Below, piece by piece: positions 27,540 to 36,704 of a DNA stretch of 48,073 bases. A model generated the notes under the pieces. It saw only the letters and a program-made list of their open reading frames with translations, searched no databases and had not been told where the DNA came from. This stretch comes from Gammaproteobacteria bacterium. Lineage in GTDB: Bacteria; Pseudomonadota; Gammaproteobacteria; Tenderiales; Tenderiaceae. The stretch lies in the NCBI GenBank assembly GCA_021731365.1, contig JAKFXL010000014.1:1-48073 (forward strand), written 5' to 3'. Position 1 is the stretch's first letter. Every line of letters starts with the position of its first letter. The position numbers were made by a program, and so were the translations under genes.

Positions 27540-29024
27540 ATGCCTCAAGCAGGTAACAACGCATATAGTATCAATATGGATGAGCTGTATACCCAGCCCG
27601 CCTATATTATCGGAATCGACGCTTTTTTAAGTGAAAAAGACCACATACAAGCGCTTGTATACTGGATGACCACGTTTGAAAAAAACTGCGTACTGAAAAC
27701 GGCCAGTGACATTGATTATGCAATCAATCAAACCATTGCCTCTATTGATAATTTAATTAATGAACAGCTAAATCAGATCATCCACCATCCACAGCTGCAG
27801 AAACTGGAAGCTTCATGGCGCGGGTTGTGGTATCTCATTACCCAGGCAAGTAGCGCTTCCAATATTAAAATCAAAGTACTCGATATCAACTGGCTTGAAG
27901 TAACTAAAGATATCGATAAAGCGTTGGAGTTTGACCAGAGCCAGCTCTTTCGGAAAATATATAGTGATGAGTACGACACCCCCGGAGGAGAGCCCTTTGG
28001 TGTATTGATTGGTGACTACGAACTTAACCACAGAATCTCTGATAGACACCCACATGACGATGTGGCCACCTTAAGAGGCGTGGCAAAAATCGCCGCCGCC
28101 TCATTTGCACCCTTTATCGCCTCCGCCTCCAGCGAGCTGTTTGGCCTGGATAATTTTTCCAAACTCAGATCACCCTTGAACCTCGATGCTATTTTTGCGC
28201 AATCCGAATATATAAAATGGCGCTCACTGCGTGATGATGCAGACACCCGATTTATTGGCTTAACACTCCCCAGAGTTTTGATACGCCGCCCTTATCGCAC
28301 CAGACCTGGCAGCTACAAGGGACTCTATTTTTATGAGACGCAAACCTCCAGTACTGCTGATGAGTACCTATGGGGCAATGCCTGTTATGGCTTTGGTGCT
28401 GTATTAATTAGGGAGTTTGCCAATATTGGCTGGTTTGGGCATATCAGAGGTGCCTCTCGTGACCAAATCTCAGGCGGACTGCTAAACACCTTGCCTATCG
28501 ACTCTTTTGAGACCGATGCCGACGGAATCGCTATTAAACCAGTCACTGATATTATTATTACTGACTCCGTTGAACGGGGGCTTAGTGAATTTGGTTTTAT
28601 TCCACTGTGCCAATGTTATAACACCTCTTTTGCCTCTTTTTATAACAATCAATCCTTGCACAAACCACAATATCAATCCGGCACCAATGCAAAATTATCG
28701 GCCATGTTACAACATGTATTATGTGGTTCCAGGATCGCACACTACGTTAAGGTTATTATCAGGGATAAGATCGGCTCATTTATCACTGCCAGCGAGTGTG
28801 AGGACTATTTACGCAACTGGCTGTTTCGGTATACAACAGCCAGGGAAGATTTGGCCTGGGAGGAACAGGCACGATACCCACTCCGGGAGGCCGCCGTTGA
28901 GGTGAAAGAGCACCCTGAAAAACCGGGACAATACATATCCATTATCAGGCTGCGCCCCCATTATCAACTTGACCAGATGATATCTGAACTTGAACTCAGC
29001 ACTGAACTGACCTCGGCGAGCTAA
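27540..29024 (+). CDS. Second TssC-family sheath protein (TssC paralogue, ImpD-like)
   Basis: 494 residues, co-linear with the upstream TssC over its whole length: KLEASWRGLWYLITQASSAS, EFDQSQLFRKIYSDEYDTPG, EPFGVLIGDYEL, FIASASSELFGLDNF, EYIKWRSLRDDADTRFIGLT, RIAHYVKVIIRDKIGSF and a C-terminal GQYISIIRLRPHYQLDQM. The two are clearly diverged, so this is an old duplication. It sits where hcp often lies, 2 bases before tssE. Similar tandem TssC genes are known in rhizobial imp and Agrobacterium (TssC40/TssC41) loci. No clear Shine-Dalgarno precedes the ATG, consistent with lower expression. Confidence 0.9.
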   Translation: MPQAGNNAYSINMDELYTQPAYIIGIDAFLSEKDHIQALVYWMTTFEKNCVLKTASDIDYAINQTIASIDNLINEQLNQIIHHPQLQKLEASWRGLWYLITQASSASNIKIKVLDINWLEVTKDIDKALEFDQSQLFRKIYSDEYDTPGGEPFGVLIGDYELNHRISDRHPHDDVATLRGVAKIAAASFAPFIASASSELFGLDNFSKLRSPLNLDAIFAQSEYIKWRSLRDDADTRFIGLTLPRVLIRRPYRTRPGSYKGLYFYETQTSSTADEYLWGNACYGFGAVLIREFANIGWFGHIRGASRDQISGGLLNTLPIDSFETDADGIAIKPVTDIIITDSVERGLSEFGFIPLCQCYNTSFASFYNNQSLHKPQYQSGTNAKLSAMLQHVLCGSRIAHYVKVIIRDKIGSFITASECEDYLRNWLFRYTTAREDLAWEEQARYPLREAAVEVKEHPEKPGQYISIIRLRPHYQLDQMISELELSTELTSAS

Positions 29025-29026
29025 AA

Positions 29027-29524
29027 ATGGCCTATATTGATAAATCAAAAAAACTCCGCCCGTCGATATTTGACAGACTGCTGGATGACACACCCCACAA
29101 CAAACTGGAGTCAGAACCCGACAGGTATCAAAACCTGAAAACACTGCGGCAAAGTGTGCGTCGCGATCTGGAGCAACTTCTCAATACCCGATATCGAATC
29201 GTCAGCCCGCCACCAGAACATAGACAGTTAGAACACTCGTTACTCAACTACGGCCTGCCAGACCTTGCTACAATCAACATTCTTGATGCCGATCAGAAAA
29301 AAGAGTTTATCCGTCACATGGAAAAAGTTATTAGAACATACGAACCGCGCTTCAAATCGGTAAAAGTGACACACCATGATAATAAAGATAAAACTGATCG
29401 GGCGTTACGCTTTAGAATTGATGCGGTACTCTATGCCGACCCCTCGCCAGAAATCGTTGTTTTCGACTCTGTTCTGGAGTCTGTCACACGAAGTGTCAGC
29501 GTGACAGAGCTTGGTCATGGCTGA
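29027..29524 (+). CDS. tssE: TssE: gp25-like baseplate protein
   Basis: 165 residues. It has the family motifs LRPSIFDRLLDD, LRQSVRRDLEQLLNTR, SLLNYGLPDLATIN and the gp25 core EKVIRTYEPRFKSVKV with LRFRIDAVLYADP. It initiates sheath polymerisation on the baseplate. It starts 2 bases after the second tssC, and its end overlaps tssF by 8 bases. Confidence 0.94.
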   Translation: MAYIDKSKKLRPSIFDRLLDDTPHNKLESEPDRYQNLKTLRQSVRRDLEQLLNTRYRIVSPPPEHRQLEHSLLNYGLPDLATINILDADQKKEFIRHMEKVIRTYEPRFKSVKVTHHDNKDKTDRALRFRIDAVLYADPSPEIVVFDSVLESVTRSVSVTELGHG

Positions 29525-31346
29525 CGAACTACTCCCCTACTACGAAAAAGAGCTGGCCTACATCAGGCAGTTAGGTGCTCGCTTTGCCAAAGAGCACCCC
29601 AAGATCGCCGGTCGCCTGGGTATTAGTACCGATACCATTGAAGATCCACACGTCTCCCGGCTTATCGAAGGGTTTGCCTACCTCAACGCCCGGATTCAAC
29701 ATAAACTGGATGATGATTTTCCTGAGTTGAGTGATGCGATGCTAAGTGTGATTTTTCCGCACTATCAGCGCCCATTACCATCATCAACCATCATTCAGTT
29801 TATCGCTGATGAAGAACAGCTGGATTCAAAATATTTTATTGCCGAAAACACACTCTTAGAAACAGAACAATTTGGGGGTGAAAGCTGTAAATTTTCAACC
29901 ATCTACCCCACTGAACTACTCCCAATCCGGGTTGAGTCGGCACATCTTATCGGACGCCCCTTTAAAACGCCCAACTCCGCCCAAGTGAATGGCGCAAAGT
30001 CTGTGCTTAAACTGTCGCTCACCACCTTCTCTAATGAACTGATGTTTTCAGATATCAAACTTGAAACGATTCGTTTTTATCTCAAAGGGCAATCTCAATA
30101 TATTAATCCGCTCTACGAACTGTTATTAAGGGATGCCCTAACCCTGGTCATGCACATCCCGGAGACCGGCGAGTCAATCACCATCAATAATAGCGCCATA
30201 CAACCCGTTGGTTTTGGAACAAATGATGGACTCTACCCATACCCACCCACATCCTTTGTCGGTTATCGACTATTAACAGAGTTTCTCACTTTTCCAGAAA
30301 AATTCATGTTCATAGATCTCAACGGATTGGCCGAATTCATACCCGCCAACGCCAAAAACACGCTAGAAATTTACATCTATTTATCATCAACCAACATAGA
30401 ACTTGAACATAATCTTAGCGGCGAAATGTTTGTACTGGGTGCCACACCAGGTATCAATCTCTTTCCACTACGTGCTGACCCTATTAAATTAGACCACCAC
30501 AATTCCGAACATCAAATAGTGCCCGAGTCACGCCGGCCTAAAAGCTATGAGATCTACTCCGTCGATAAAGTCACGGCCACATCACCGTCAGGCAATCAGG
30601 GGTGTTTACCACTTTACGGGCTAAATCATAAACAGAATGACTCGGCCTCTGGAGTATTCTGGTGTGCCACACGACGCCCTGCAACCATGAGCGCCGGCAC
30701 CAGAGATGAGGCCACCGATATCTTCCTCAGTCTGGTGGATCTGCATTTTAATCCTGACCTGCCAGAGGCGCGCACACTAGTAATAGACACTACCTGCAGC
30801 AACCGCAATCTGCCCGAAAAACTACCCTACTCATCCACACAACCAAAACTCCAATGCCTTGACATCGCACCACCCTGCATCAATATCCGCTGCCTGACAC
30901 AACCATCGGCCACTGTCAGGCCCGCGCTACGAAATCATGCCCGCTGGCGTTTAATCTCACATTTAAACCTCAACCATCTATCACTGGTGGGTGGTGACAA
31001 TGCTACCAAAGCACTGAAAGAGATATTACGACTGTATGACTTCAAAGAGTCATCCATTACCCGTGGTTTAATTGACGCAATACTCGATATTCAGGTGCGC
31101 CCCATCAGTGCACCACTCACCATCAATGGTCATGCGGCCATGTGCAGGGGGACCGAAATTGAAGTTTTACTGGATGATCAGCAGCTCACCGGAAGCAGCG
31201 CTTATCTATTTGCCACAATATTGGAACATTTTTTTGCCCTATACTGCTCAATCAACTCATTTACCCGTGTACTGGTCAAACTAAAAAACAGAGAAGGATA
31301 CCTTAAAAAATGCCCTCCCCGCGCCGGCGAAAAGATATTTCTATAA
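29517..31346 (+). CDS. tssF: TssF: baseplate wedge protein
   Basis: 609 residues from the ATG at 29517 (a TTG two codons upstream is also in frame). The start MADELLPYYEKELAYIRQLG followed by KEHPKIAGRLGI and DPHVSRLIEGFAYLNARI is the TssF/ImpG signature. The C-terminal YLFATILEHFFALYCSINSF is also conserved. With TssG and TssE it forms the baseplate wedge. Its 3' end overlaps tssG by 37 bases, the usual arrangement. Confidence 0.95.
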   Translation: MADELLPYYEKELAYIRQLGARFAKEHPKIAGRLGISTDTIEDPHVSRLIEGFAYLNARIQHKLDDDFPELSDAMLSVIFPHYQRPLPSSTIIQFIADEEQLDSKYFIAENTLLETEQFGGESCKFSTIYPTELLPIRVESAHLIGRPFKTPNSAQVNGAKSVLKLSLTTFSNELMFSDIKLETIRFYLKGQSQYINPLYELLLRDALTLVMHIPETGESITINNSAIQPVGFGTNDGLYPYPPTSFVGYRLLTEFLTFPEKFMFIDLNGLAEFIPANAKNTLEIYIYLSSTNIELEHNLSGEMFVLGATPGINLFPLRADPIKLDHHNSEHQIVPESRRPKSYEIYSVDKVTATSPSGNQGCLPLYGLNHKQNDSASGVFWCATRRPATMSAGTRDEATDIFLSLVDLHFNPDLPEARTLVIDTTCSNRNLPEKLPYSSTQPKLQCLDIAPPCINIRCLTQPSATVRPALRNHARWRLISHLNLNHLSLVGGDNATKALKEILRLYDFKESSITRGLIDAILDIQVRPISAPLTINGHAAMCRGTEIEVLLDDQQLTGSSAYLFATILEHFFALYCSINSFTRVLVKLKNREGYLKKCPPRAGEKIFL

Positions 31347-32404
31347 TTCAGGATCTGGCTGGCGCTCCGTATAAATACACATTTATACAAACTGTCAGAC
31401 TAATCCAGCGCTCCGCCACGCTCAATAAAAACCCGGCATCCAAACCTGTTGGGCTTTTCACACCACCTACTGCAGAGTCCATACGCTTCTCAGTCAATCA
31501 ATCACTCAGCTTTCCTGCCGCAGAAATTGAATCTGTCACCGACATCATTAATGTCGCTAGAGAAAAACACTGGGGTGTTGATGTCAACTTTATGGGATTA
31601 ACAGGCAGTTCAGGTGTGCTACCACACCACTATACCGAAACAATTCTTCAACGACTCAAAATAAAAGATGAGGCATTAAAAGAATTTTTTGATCTCTTTA
31701 ACCACAGAACCATCTCACTATTTTACCAAGCCAGTACAAAATACAGTCTTGCCCTGAACTATGAACATAGCAAAACAGGCGCTGATAAAAAAATCGACCA
31801 TTTCACAAGAGCGTTTCTATCACTCATAGGGATGGGTACCACACGCCTTAATAACCGGCTGCATATCGAGGATGAGTCCCTTATCTACTATAGCGGGCTA
31901 CTATCAGAGCAGATTAAAACCAGCGCCAATCTCAAACAGATATTGCAAAACCATTTCAATGTCCCCATCAAGATCAGAGAGTTTATCGGCCAATGGCAAG
32001 AGCTGATTGATGATGTGCGAACAAGGCTCCCGAATGGAAGAGTCTCTCCCGGTCAAAATAACAACCTAGGGAAATCCGCCATGATTGGGAAAAAAGGCTG
32101 GCTCGCCCAAGGAAAATTCAGCATCGTTATTGGCCCCCTTAAAAAAGACCAATTACAAGAGTTTGCACCAGGAACACAAGCACTGAAAGCCATGAATGAG
32201 ATTGTAAGGCTATATGCCGGCATGGAATATGATTACGACTTCAAAATACAGATCAGAAAATCGGACATCCCATATCAAGTCAAACTGGACTCCCACAACC
32301 CACCGTGTATGGGCTGGAATACCTGGCTGGCCAGCAAAAAAGATCGTGTCCATGCAGAAAATGCTACCATGGAAATATCAGTTTCTGCTGATCGATTAAT
32401 GTAA
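31310..32404 (+). CDS. tssG: TssG: baseplate wedge protein
   Basis: 364 residues. Motifs of the TssG/ImpH family: APYKYTFIQTVRLIQR, SIRFSVNQSLSFPAAEI, VDVNFMGLTGSSGVLPHHYT and LKEFFDLFNHRTISLFYQA. The late part has FNVPIKIREFIGQW and the LGKSAMIGKK segment. A 12-bp palindrome ACGTTTAAACGT lies in the 58-base gap before tssH. Confidence 0.94.
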   Translation: MPSPRRRKDISIIQDLAGAPYKYTFIQTVRLIQRSATLNKNPASKPVGLFTPPTAESIRFSVNQSLSFPAAEIESVTDIINVAREKHWGVDVNFMGLTGSSGVLPHHYTETILQRLKIKDEALKEFFDLFNHRTISLFYQASTKYSLALNYEHSKTGADKKIDHFTRAFLSLIGMGTTRLNNRLHIEDESLIYYSGLLSEQIKTSANLKQILQNHFNVPIKIREFIGQWQELIDDVRTRLPNGRVSPGQNNNLGKSAMIGKKGWLAQGKFSIVIGPLKKDQLQEFAPGTQALKAMNEIVRLYAGMEYDYDFKIQIRKSDIPYQVKLDSHNPPCMGWNTWLASKKDRVHAENATMEISVSADRLM

Positions 32405-32462
32405 TACGATGCCAAATATTAACGTTTAAACGTATCTATATATTCAGAAAGAGAGAGCCGGA

Positions 32463-35147
32463 ATGATCACCATTGACTTAAAATCCTTGGTTGCCAAAAT
32501 GAACCACACCACCCGCAACGCCCTGGAGGGGGCAGCCGGTTTATGTATGGCACGGACACACTACAATGTTGAAATAGAACATTGGCTTCTCAAATTGATA
32601 GAGACACCTGACACCGATCTGTTAACCATTTTAAATCGATTCGATATCAATACAGGTAGCTTTACCCGTGAATTAAATCGAGAACTGGACAATATAAAAA
32701 CCGGTAATACCCGCGCACCAGCACTGTCGACCAATATTATTGATGTGGCAAAAACAGCCTGGATGCTCGCATCCATAGAGTATGGCCACACACAAACCAC
32801 CTCTGCCCACATATTAGGGGCGCTGATGTTAGATGAGACTCTGAGCCGCTCTACCTCCATCACCGGTGGAGAGTTAAAAAAAATAGCCCCCGAATCTCTG
32901 CGTGAAGTTATTCGTGCAACTGTAGGCTCGACCAGCGAATCACTGAGCCACGCAACCATTGACGGTGATACAAAGCCTAGCGCAACGGGCACCCCTAGTC
33001 AGACACCCGCCCTCGACAAATTCACTGTCAATATGACACTAGAGGCAAAACAGGGAAAAACTGACACCATACTAGGACGCGACGAAGAGATCCGTCAGAT
33101 CATCGACATATTAATTCGTCGTCGCCAAAACAACCCCATCCTCACTGGCGAAGCAGGTGTCGGTAAAACAGCCGTCATTGAAGGCTTTGCCCAGCGCATC
33201 GCCTCCGGTGATGTTCCAGATCAGTTAAAAGGTGTCTGTGTACGCAGCCTGGATCTTGGCCTGTTGCAAGCCGGTGCCAGCGTCAAAGGCGAATTCGAAA
33301 ATCGCCTCAAATCTGTTATAGCCGAAGTAAAGGCATCACCTCAGCCCATTATCATGTTTATAGATGAGGCCCACACCCTCATTGGTGCTGGTGGCAAAGA
33401 GGGACAAGGTGATGCCGCCAACTTGCTCAAACCCGCATTGGCACGCGGTGAACTGCGTACCATCGCCGCTACAACCTGGGCAGAGTATAAAAAATACTTT
33501 GAACGCGATCCGGCACTGACACGGCGCTTTCAGGTTGTAAAGATTGAAGAGCCCAGCGAAGAAAAAGCCATTGATATGATGCGCGCCATCTCTGACATGT
33601 TGCAAACTCACCATGGCGTCCGAATTTTGGATGATGCCATTGTAGCCTCTGTGCGCCTATCCAGTCGTTACATTACCGCACGCCAGCTGCCTGACAAATC
33701 GGTAAGTTTGCTGGATACCGCCTGTGCACGTGTGGCCTTAAGCCAAAGCACCACACCTGCGTCTGTAGAAGATAGTCAACGACGCATAGCTCAATGCAAA
33801 GCCAACATCATCTCTCTGGGGCGCGAAAATGCAACAACAGGGGGCCATGATGAACGAATTCAGGCGCTCACAGAAGAGCAGTCCAGACTTGAAATACGTC
33901 TCGAAGAACAACTCACACAATGGAAAAAAGAGCGGCAACAGGTGGCTCAAATTCACGCCCTTCAGAAAACCATCGAAGAGGATTTTAAACTCAGCCACCT
34001 CACTGAAGAACAGAAAAAACAGAACAGTTCACCACCGCCCTTGACTGAAAGTGAACTCGTCACCATTAAAAAAGAGTTAAACCAATGCACACAGGTATTG
34101 GCTGAACTGCAGGGTGAAACCCCCATGATCCAGATCAATGTTGATAGCCAGTCCATTGCCGAGGTTGTCGCCAACTGGACAGGCATTCCTGTTGGAAAGA
34201 TGGTCGCCGATGAAATTCAATCCATTATGAAGCTCAAGGAACTTCTTGGTAAACGTGTCATTGGCCAGACACATGCACTGGATGCCATTGCACAGAGCAT
34301 ACGCACATCCCGCGCCGGCCTCACCGACCCCCGCAAACCTATCGGTGTCTTTTTTATGGTGGGACCCAGCGGCGTAGGTAAAACCGAAACTGCATTGGCG
34401 CTATCAGATCTGCTTTATGGTGGCGAACACAACATCACCACCATCAACATGTCAGAATTTAAAGAAGAGCATAAGATATCAATGTTGCTCGGCTCACCCC
34501 CTGGATATGTCGGCTTTGGCGAGGGTGGCGTATTAACAGAAGCCGTACGGCGGAAACCCTATAGCGTAATATTGCTGGATGAGATGGAAAAAGCACATCC
34601 CGGAGTGCAGGATATTTTCTACAACCTCTTCGACAAAGGGACCATAAAAGATGGCGAAGGGCGCGACATTGATTTTCGCAACACCATTATCATCATGACA
34701 TCCAATGCCGCCGAAGAGCATATTCGCGCAATCTGTGCCGCAAGCGAAACGCTGCCCGATCCAGACACACTGCTGGACAACTTCCGCCCACACCTATTAA
34801 ATTATTTTAAACCTGCATTTTTAGGAAGGACGACCATCATCCCTTACTACCCACTCAGTGATGACAATCTACTGGATATATGCAAAATCAACATGGCCCG
34901 GATAGAAAAACGGATAAAAAATCATTACGATGCCAGGTTCACTTACCATGACGATGTGCTGCTACACATTGTTGCACGCAGCCAGGAGGTTGACACAGGC
35001 GCCCGAAATATTGAAAACATTCTGACGCGAACATTAATGCCCGCATTAGCCACCGAGTGTTTATCAAGAATGGCGCTGCAGGAGACCATCTCAACCATAC
35101 ATGTATCTATAACTGAAGAGGGAGAGTTCCTCTACGAAATAAAATAG
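32463..35147 (+). CDS. tssH: TssH (ClpV): sheath-recycling AAA+ ATPase
   Basis: 894 residues. The N-domain (about 1-160) binds contracted sheath. AAA1 has Walker A GEAGVGKT (229-236) and [15 protein letters not shown] ClpB-type middle coiled-coil follows (about 420-560). AAA2 has Walker A GPSGVGKT (about 634-641) and [11 protein letters not shown]. All catalytic motifs are intact. It disassembles contracted TssBC sheaths for reuse. GAGAGAGCCGGA precedes the ATG. Last T6SS gene of the right arm. Confidence 0.96.
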   Translation: MITIDLKSLVAKMNHTTRNALEGAAGLCMARTHYNVEIEHWLLKLIETPDTDLLTILNRFDINTGSFTRELNRELDNIKTGNTRAPALSTNIIDVAKTAWMLASIEYGHTQTTSAHILGALMLDETLSRSTSITGGELKKIAPESLREVIRATVGSTSESLSHATIDGDTKPSATGTPSQTPALDKFTVNMTLEAKQGKTDTILGRDEEIRQIIDILIRRRQNNPILTGEAGVGKTAVIEGFAQRIASGDVPDQLKGVCVRSLDLGLLQAGASVKGEFENRLKSVIAEVKASPQPIIMFIDEAHTLIGAGGKEGQGDAANLLKPALARGELRTIAATTWAEYKKYFERDPALTRRFQVVKIEEPSEEKAIDMMRAISDMLQTHHGVRILDDAIVASVRLSSRYITARQLPDKSVSLLDTACARVALSQSTTPASVEDSQRRIAQCKANIISLGRENATTGGHDERIQALTEEQSRLEIRLEEQLTQWKKERQQVAQIHALQKTIEEDFKLSHLTEEQKKQNSSPPPLTESELVTIKKELNQCTQVLAELQGETPMIQINVDSQSIAEVVANWTGIPVGKMVADEIQSIMKLKELLGKRVIGQTHALDAIAQSIRTSRAGLTDPRKPIGVFFMVGPSGVGKTETALALSDLLYGGEHNITTINMSEFKEEHKISMLLGSPPGYVGFGEGGVLTEAVRRKPYSVILLDEMEKAHPGVQDIFYNLFDKGTIKDGEGRDIDFRNTIIIMTSNAAEEHIRAICAASETLPDPDTLLDNFRPHLLNYFKPAFLGRTTIIPYYPLSDDNLLDICKINMARIEKRIKNHYDARFTYHDDVLLHIVARSQEVDTGARNIENILTRTLMPALATECLSRMALQETISTIHVSITEEGEFLYEIK

Positions 35148-35188
35148 AACTCACGATACACCCATCACATCAACCTATTGTAATTCCC

Positions 35189-35216
35189 CGCAGTGGATGT
35201 AGCGTCATCCACTGCG
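35189..35216 (+). terminator. Hairpin after tssH
   Basis: CGCAGTGGATG pairs perfectly with CATCCACTGCG (11 bp) around a 6-base loop, about 40 bases after the tssH stop. No T-run follows, so it is a weak or factor-dependent terminator. It lies just upstream of a separate promoter, which marks the end of the T6SS transcript. Confidence 0.5.
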
Positions 35217-35238
35217 CCGACAAACCGAACCTGGCGCA

Positions 35239-35268
35239 TAGACACAATATCTCCGAAAATGGTATATT
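35239..35268 (+). promoter_or_regulatory. Sigma-70-type promoter of the TPR operon
   Basis: TAGACA (35239-35244) and TATATT (35263-35268), spaced by 18 bases, each match five of six consensus positions. Transcription near 35275 would exclude the upstream start codons and leave a leader of about 30 bases before the ATG at 35307. Confidence 0.55.
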
Positions 35269-35306
35269 TTCGCCTCATTTGCCGCGCACATTTAACATAT
35301 CCAGCC

Positions 35307-36704
35307 ATGTCACAATACCGAACAAGTCTACATCTATTCGCCAAGACTACAGGAGCTATCCTGCTGGGCGTCATACTTATCGGTCAGGCAGCAGCAACGG
35401 ACTTAAACGACAGCGACATTGATCAGCTTGACAAACTCTACCAAAACTTCTCAAAACAGTTTTACCTGCAAAAATCAACTCAAACCAGCGCGCCATACAA
35501 TAACTTCCAACCCCTTATACAAGCGGTAGAGCAACATCAACAGAATAGACAGGCTATTGATGCCATCACTTTAATTGTCACACATCTGGACCTGATTCAA
35601 AGCAATGTAGACTCACCCGCTGTTATCAACATCCTGGCACTGCTTTTAAAACACAATGAGTGGGACTCTGCCAGCAGGTTGTTCACCACTATTCGGAATG
35701 ACAGTAACAAAACCATCGTCTCCAATGCCCGCTTTATCATGGCAAAACACTATATGAGGCGAAGCCAATGGCAAAAAGCCATCGAACAGCTGGATGGCAT
35801 TACGGGTGATCTTGTCGTCAACGATGCGGATTACGCCAATCTGATGCATGGCGTCGCACTTCAACGGTTAAAGAAACATAGAAAAGCGATTGAGATCTAC
35901 GAAAAAAATAGAGCAATATCCACACTGCACCCACAAATCACTTTAAACCTTGCCGTTGCTTACATTCGCCAAGACTGGTGGACAGATGCTCACGCCGCCA
36001 TTAAAGAACTGCTGAAACAACCACTCAATGACAGCCTGAACGAACTGGAAAATCGTTTTAATGTTATTCTCGGTTACTCACTCATGCGCCAGGGTTATTA
36101 TAGAAATGCACGAGATGCCTTCAGAAAGGTAAACATTACCAGCCAGTACACCAATCAAGCATTGATCGGTATCACGCTGGCCGCCGTCAACCAGGACAAC
36201 TATGTGGGAGCCCTGAATGCGGCGACCATGCTCAAAGAAAAACAAGAGCATGATCTGCCAAGTGCAGAATCTTATCTATTAATCCCCTATATCTATAGCA
36301 AGCTGAATCAGAATCTCACCGCATCGGCCAGCTACAGCAGCGCAATTGAACACTACACGCAAGAGATTCAAGCTATCGAAACATTGCTAGCAAAAAACAG
36401 TACGCTGCTTAATACGATTCAAATAACAGACAATCAAATATTGCTGATAGACAAATACCCAATGGATACACTCCAGCGTTTTCCACAATCACTCATCGAC
36501 AACTATCTGCACATTAAAGAACTCAAAACACAAACAGATAATGGATTGACACAACAGTTAAGCCCGCTTGAAGCTGCTTACAATGATGCATTAATCAACA
36601 TCGCGAGGGCATTTCTGACCGAACGGGCCACACAACTCAACAGCTACATAGCTCAATCAAGATACGGCCTTGCATTACTCTATGACAGCAGCCTGACCGA
36701 GTGA
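35307..36704 (+). CDS. Exported tetratricopeptide-repeat protein
   Basis: 465 residues from the ATG at 35307. An earlier in-frame start at 35193 lies upstream of the promoter and inside the hairpin, so it is rejected. The signal peptide TGAILLGVILIGQAAA is cleaved before TDLNDSD. The mature protein is helical with TPR-like units, for example SQWQKAIEQLDGITGDLV, KHRKAIEIYEKNRAIS and RQGYYRNARDAFRKVNI, and a C-terminal helical region. It probably acts as a periplasmic scaffold. It overlaps the next gene (GTGA) and belongs to a four-gene operon. Confidence 0.8.
   Translation: MSQYRTSLHLFAKTTGAILLGVILIGQAAATDLNDSDIDQLDKLYQNFSKQFYLQKSTQTSAPYNNFQPLIQAVEQHQQNRQAIDAITLIVTHLDLIQSNVDSPAVINILALLLKHNEWDSASRLFTTIRNDSNKTIVSNARFIMAKHYMRRSQWQKAIEQLDGITGDLVVNDADYANLMHGVALQRLKKHRKAIEIYEKNRAISTLHPQITLNLAVAYIRQDWWTDAHAAIKELLKQPLNDSLNELENRFNVILGYSLMRQGYYRNARDAFRKVNITSQYTNQALIGITLAAVNQDNYVGALNAATMLKEKQEHDLPSAESYLLIPYIYSKLNQNLTASASYSSAIEHYTQEIQAIETLLAKNSTLLNTIQITDNQILLIDKYPMDTLQRFPQSLIDNYLHIKELKTQTDNGLTQQLSPLEAAYNDALINIARAFLTERATQLNSYIAQSRYGLALLYDSSLTE

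Noticed and set aside
35193-35306. Upstream in-frame start for the first TPR protein
   Set aside because: It lies inside the post-tssH hairpin and upstream of the likely transcription start. The ATG at 35307 gives a proper signal peptide.
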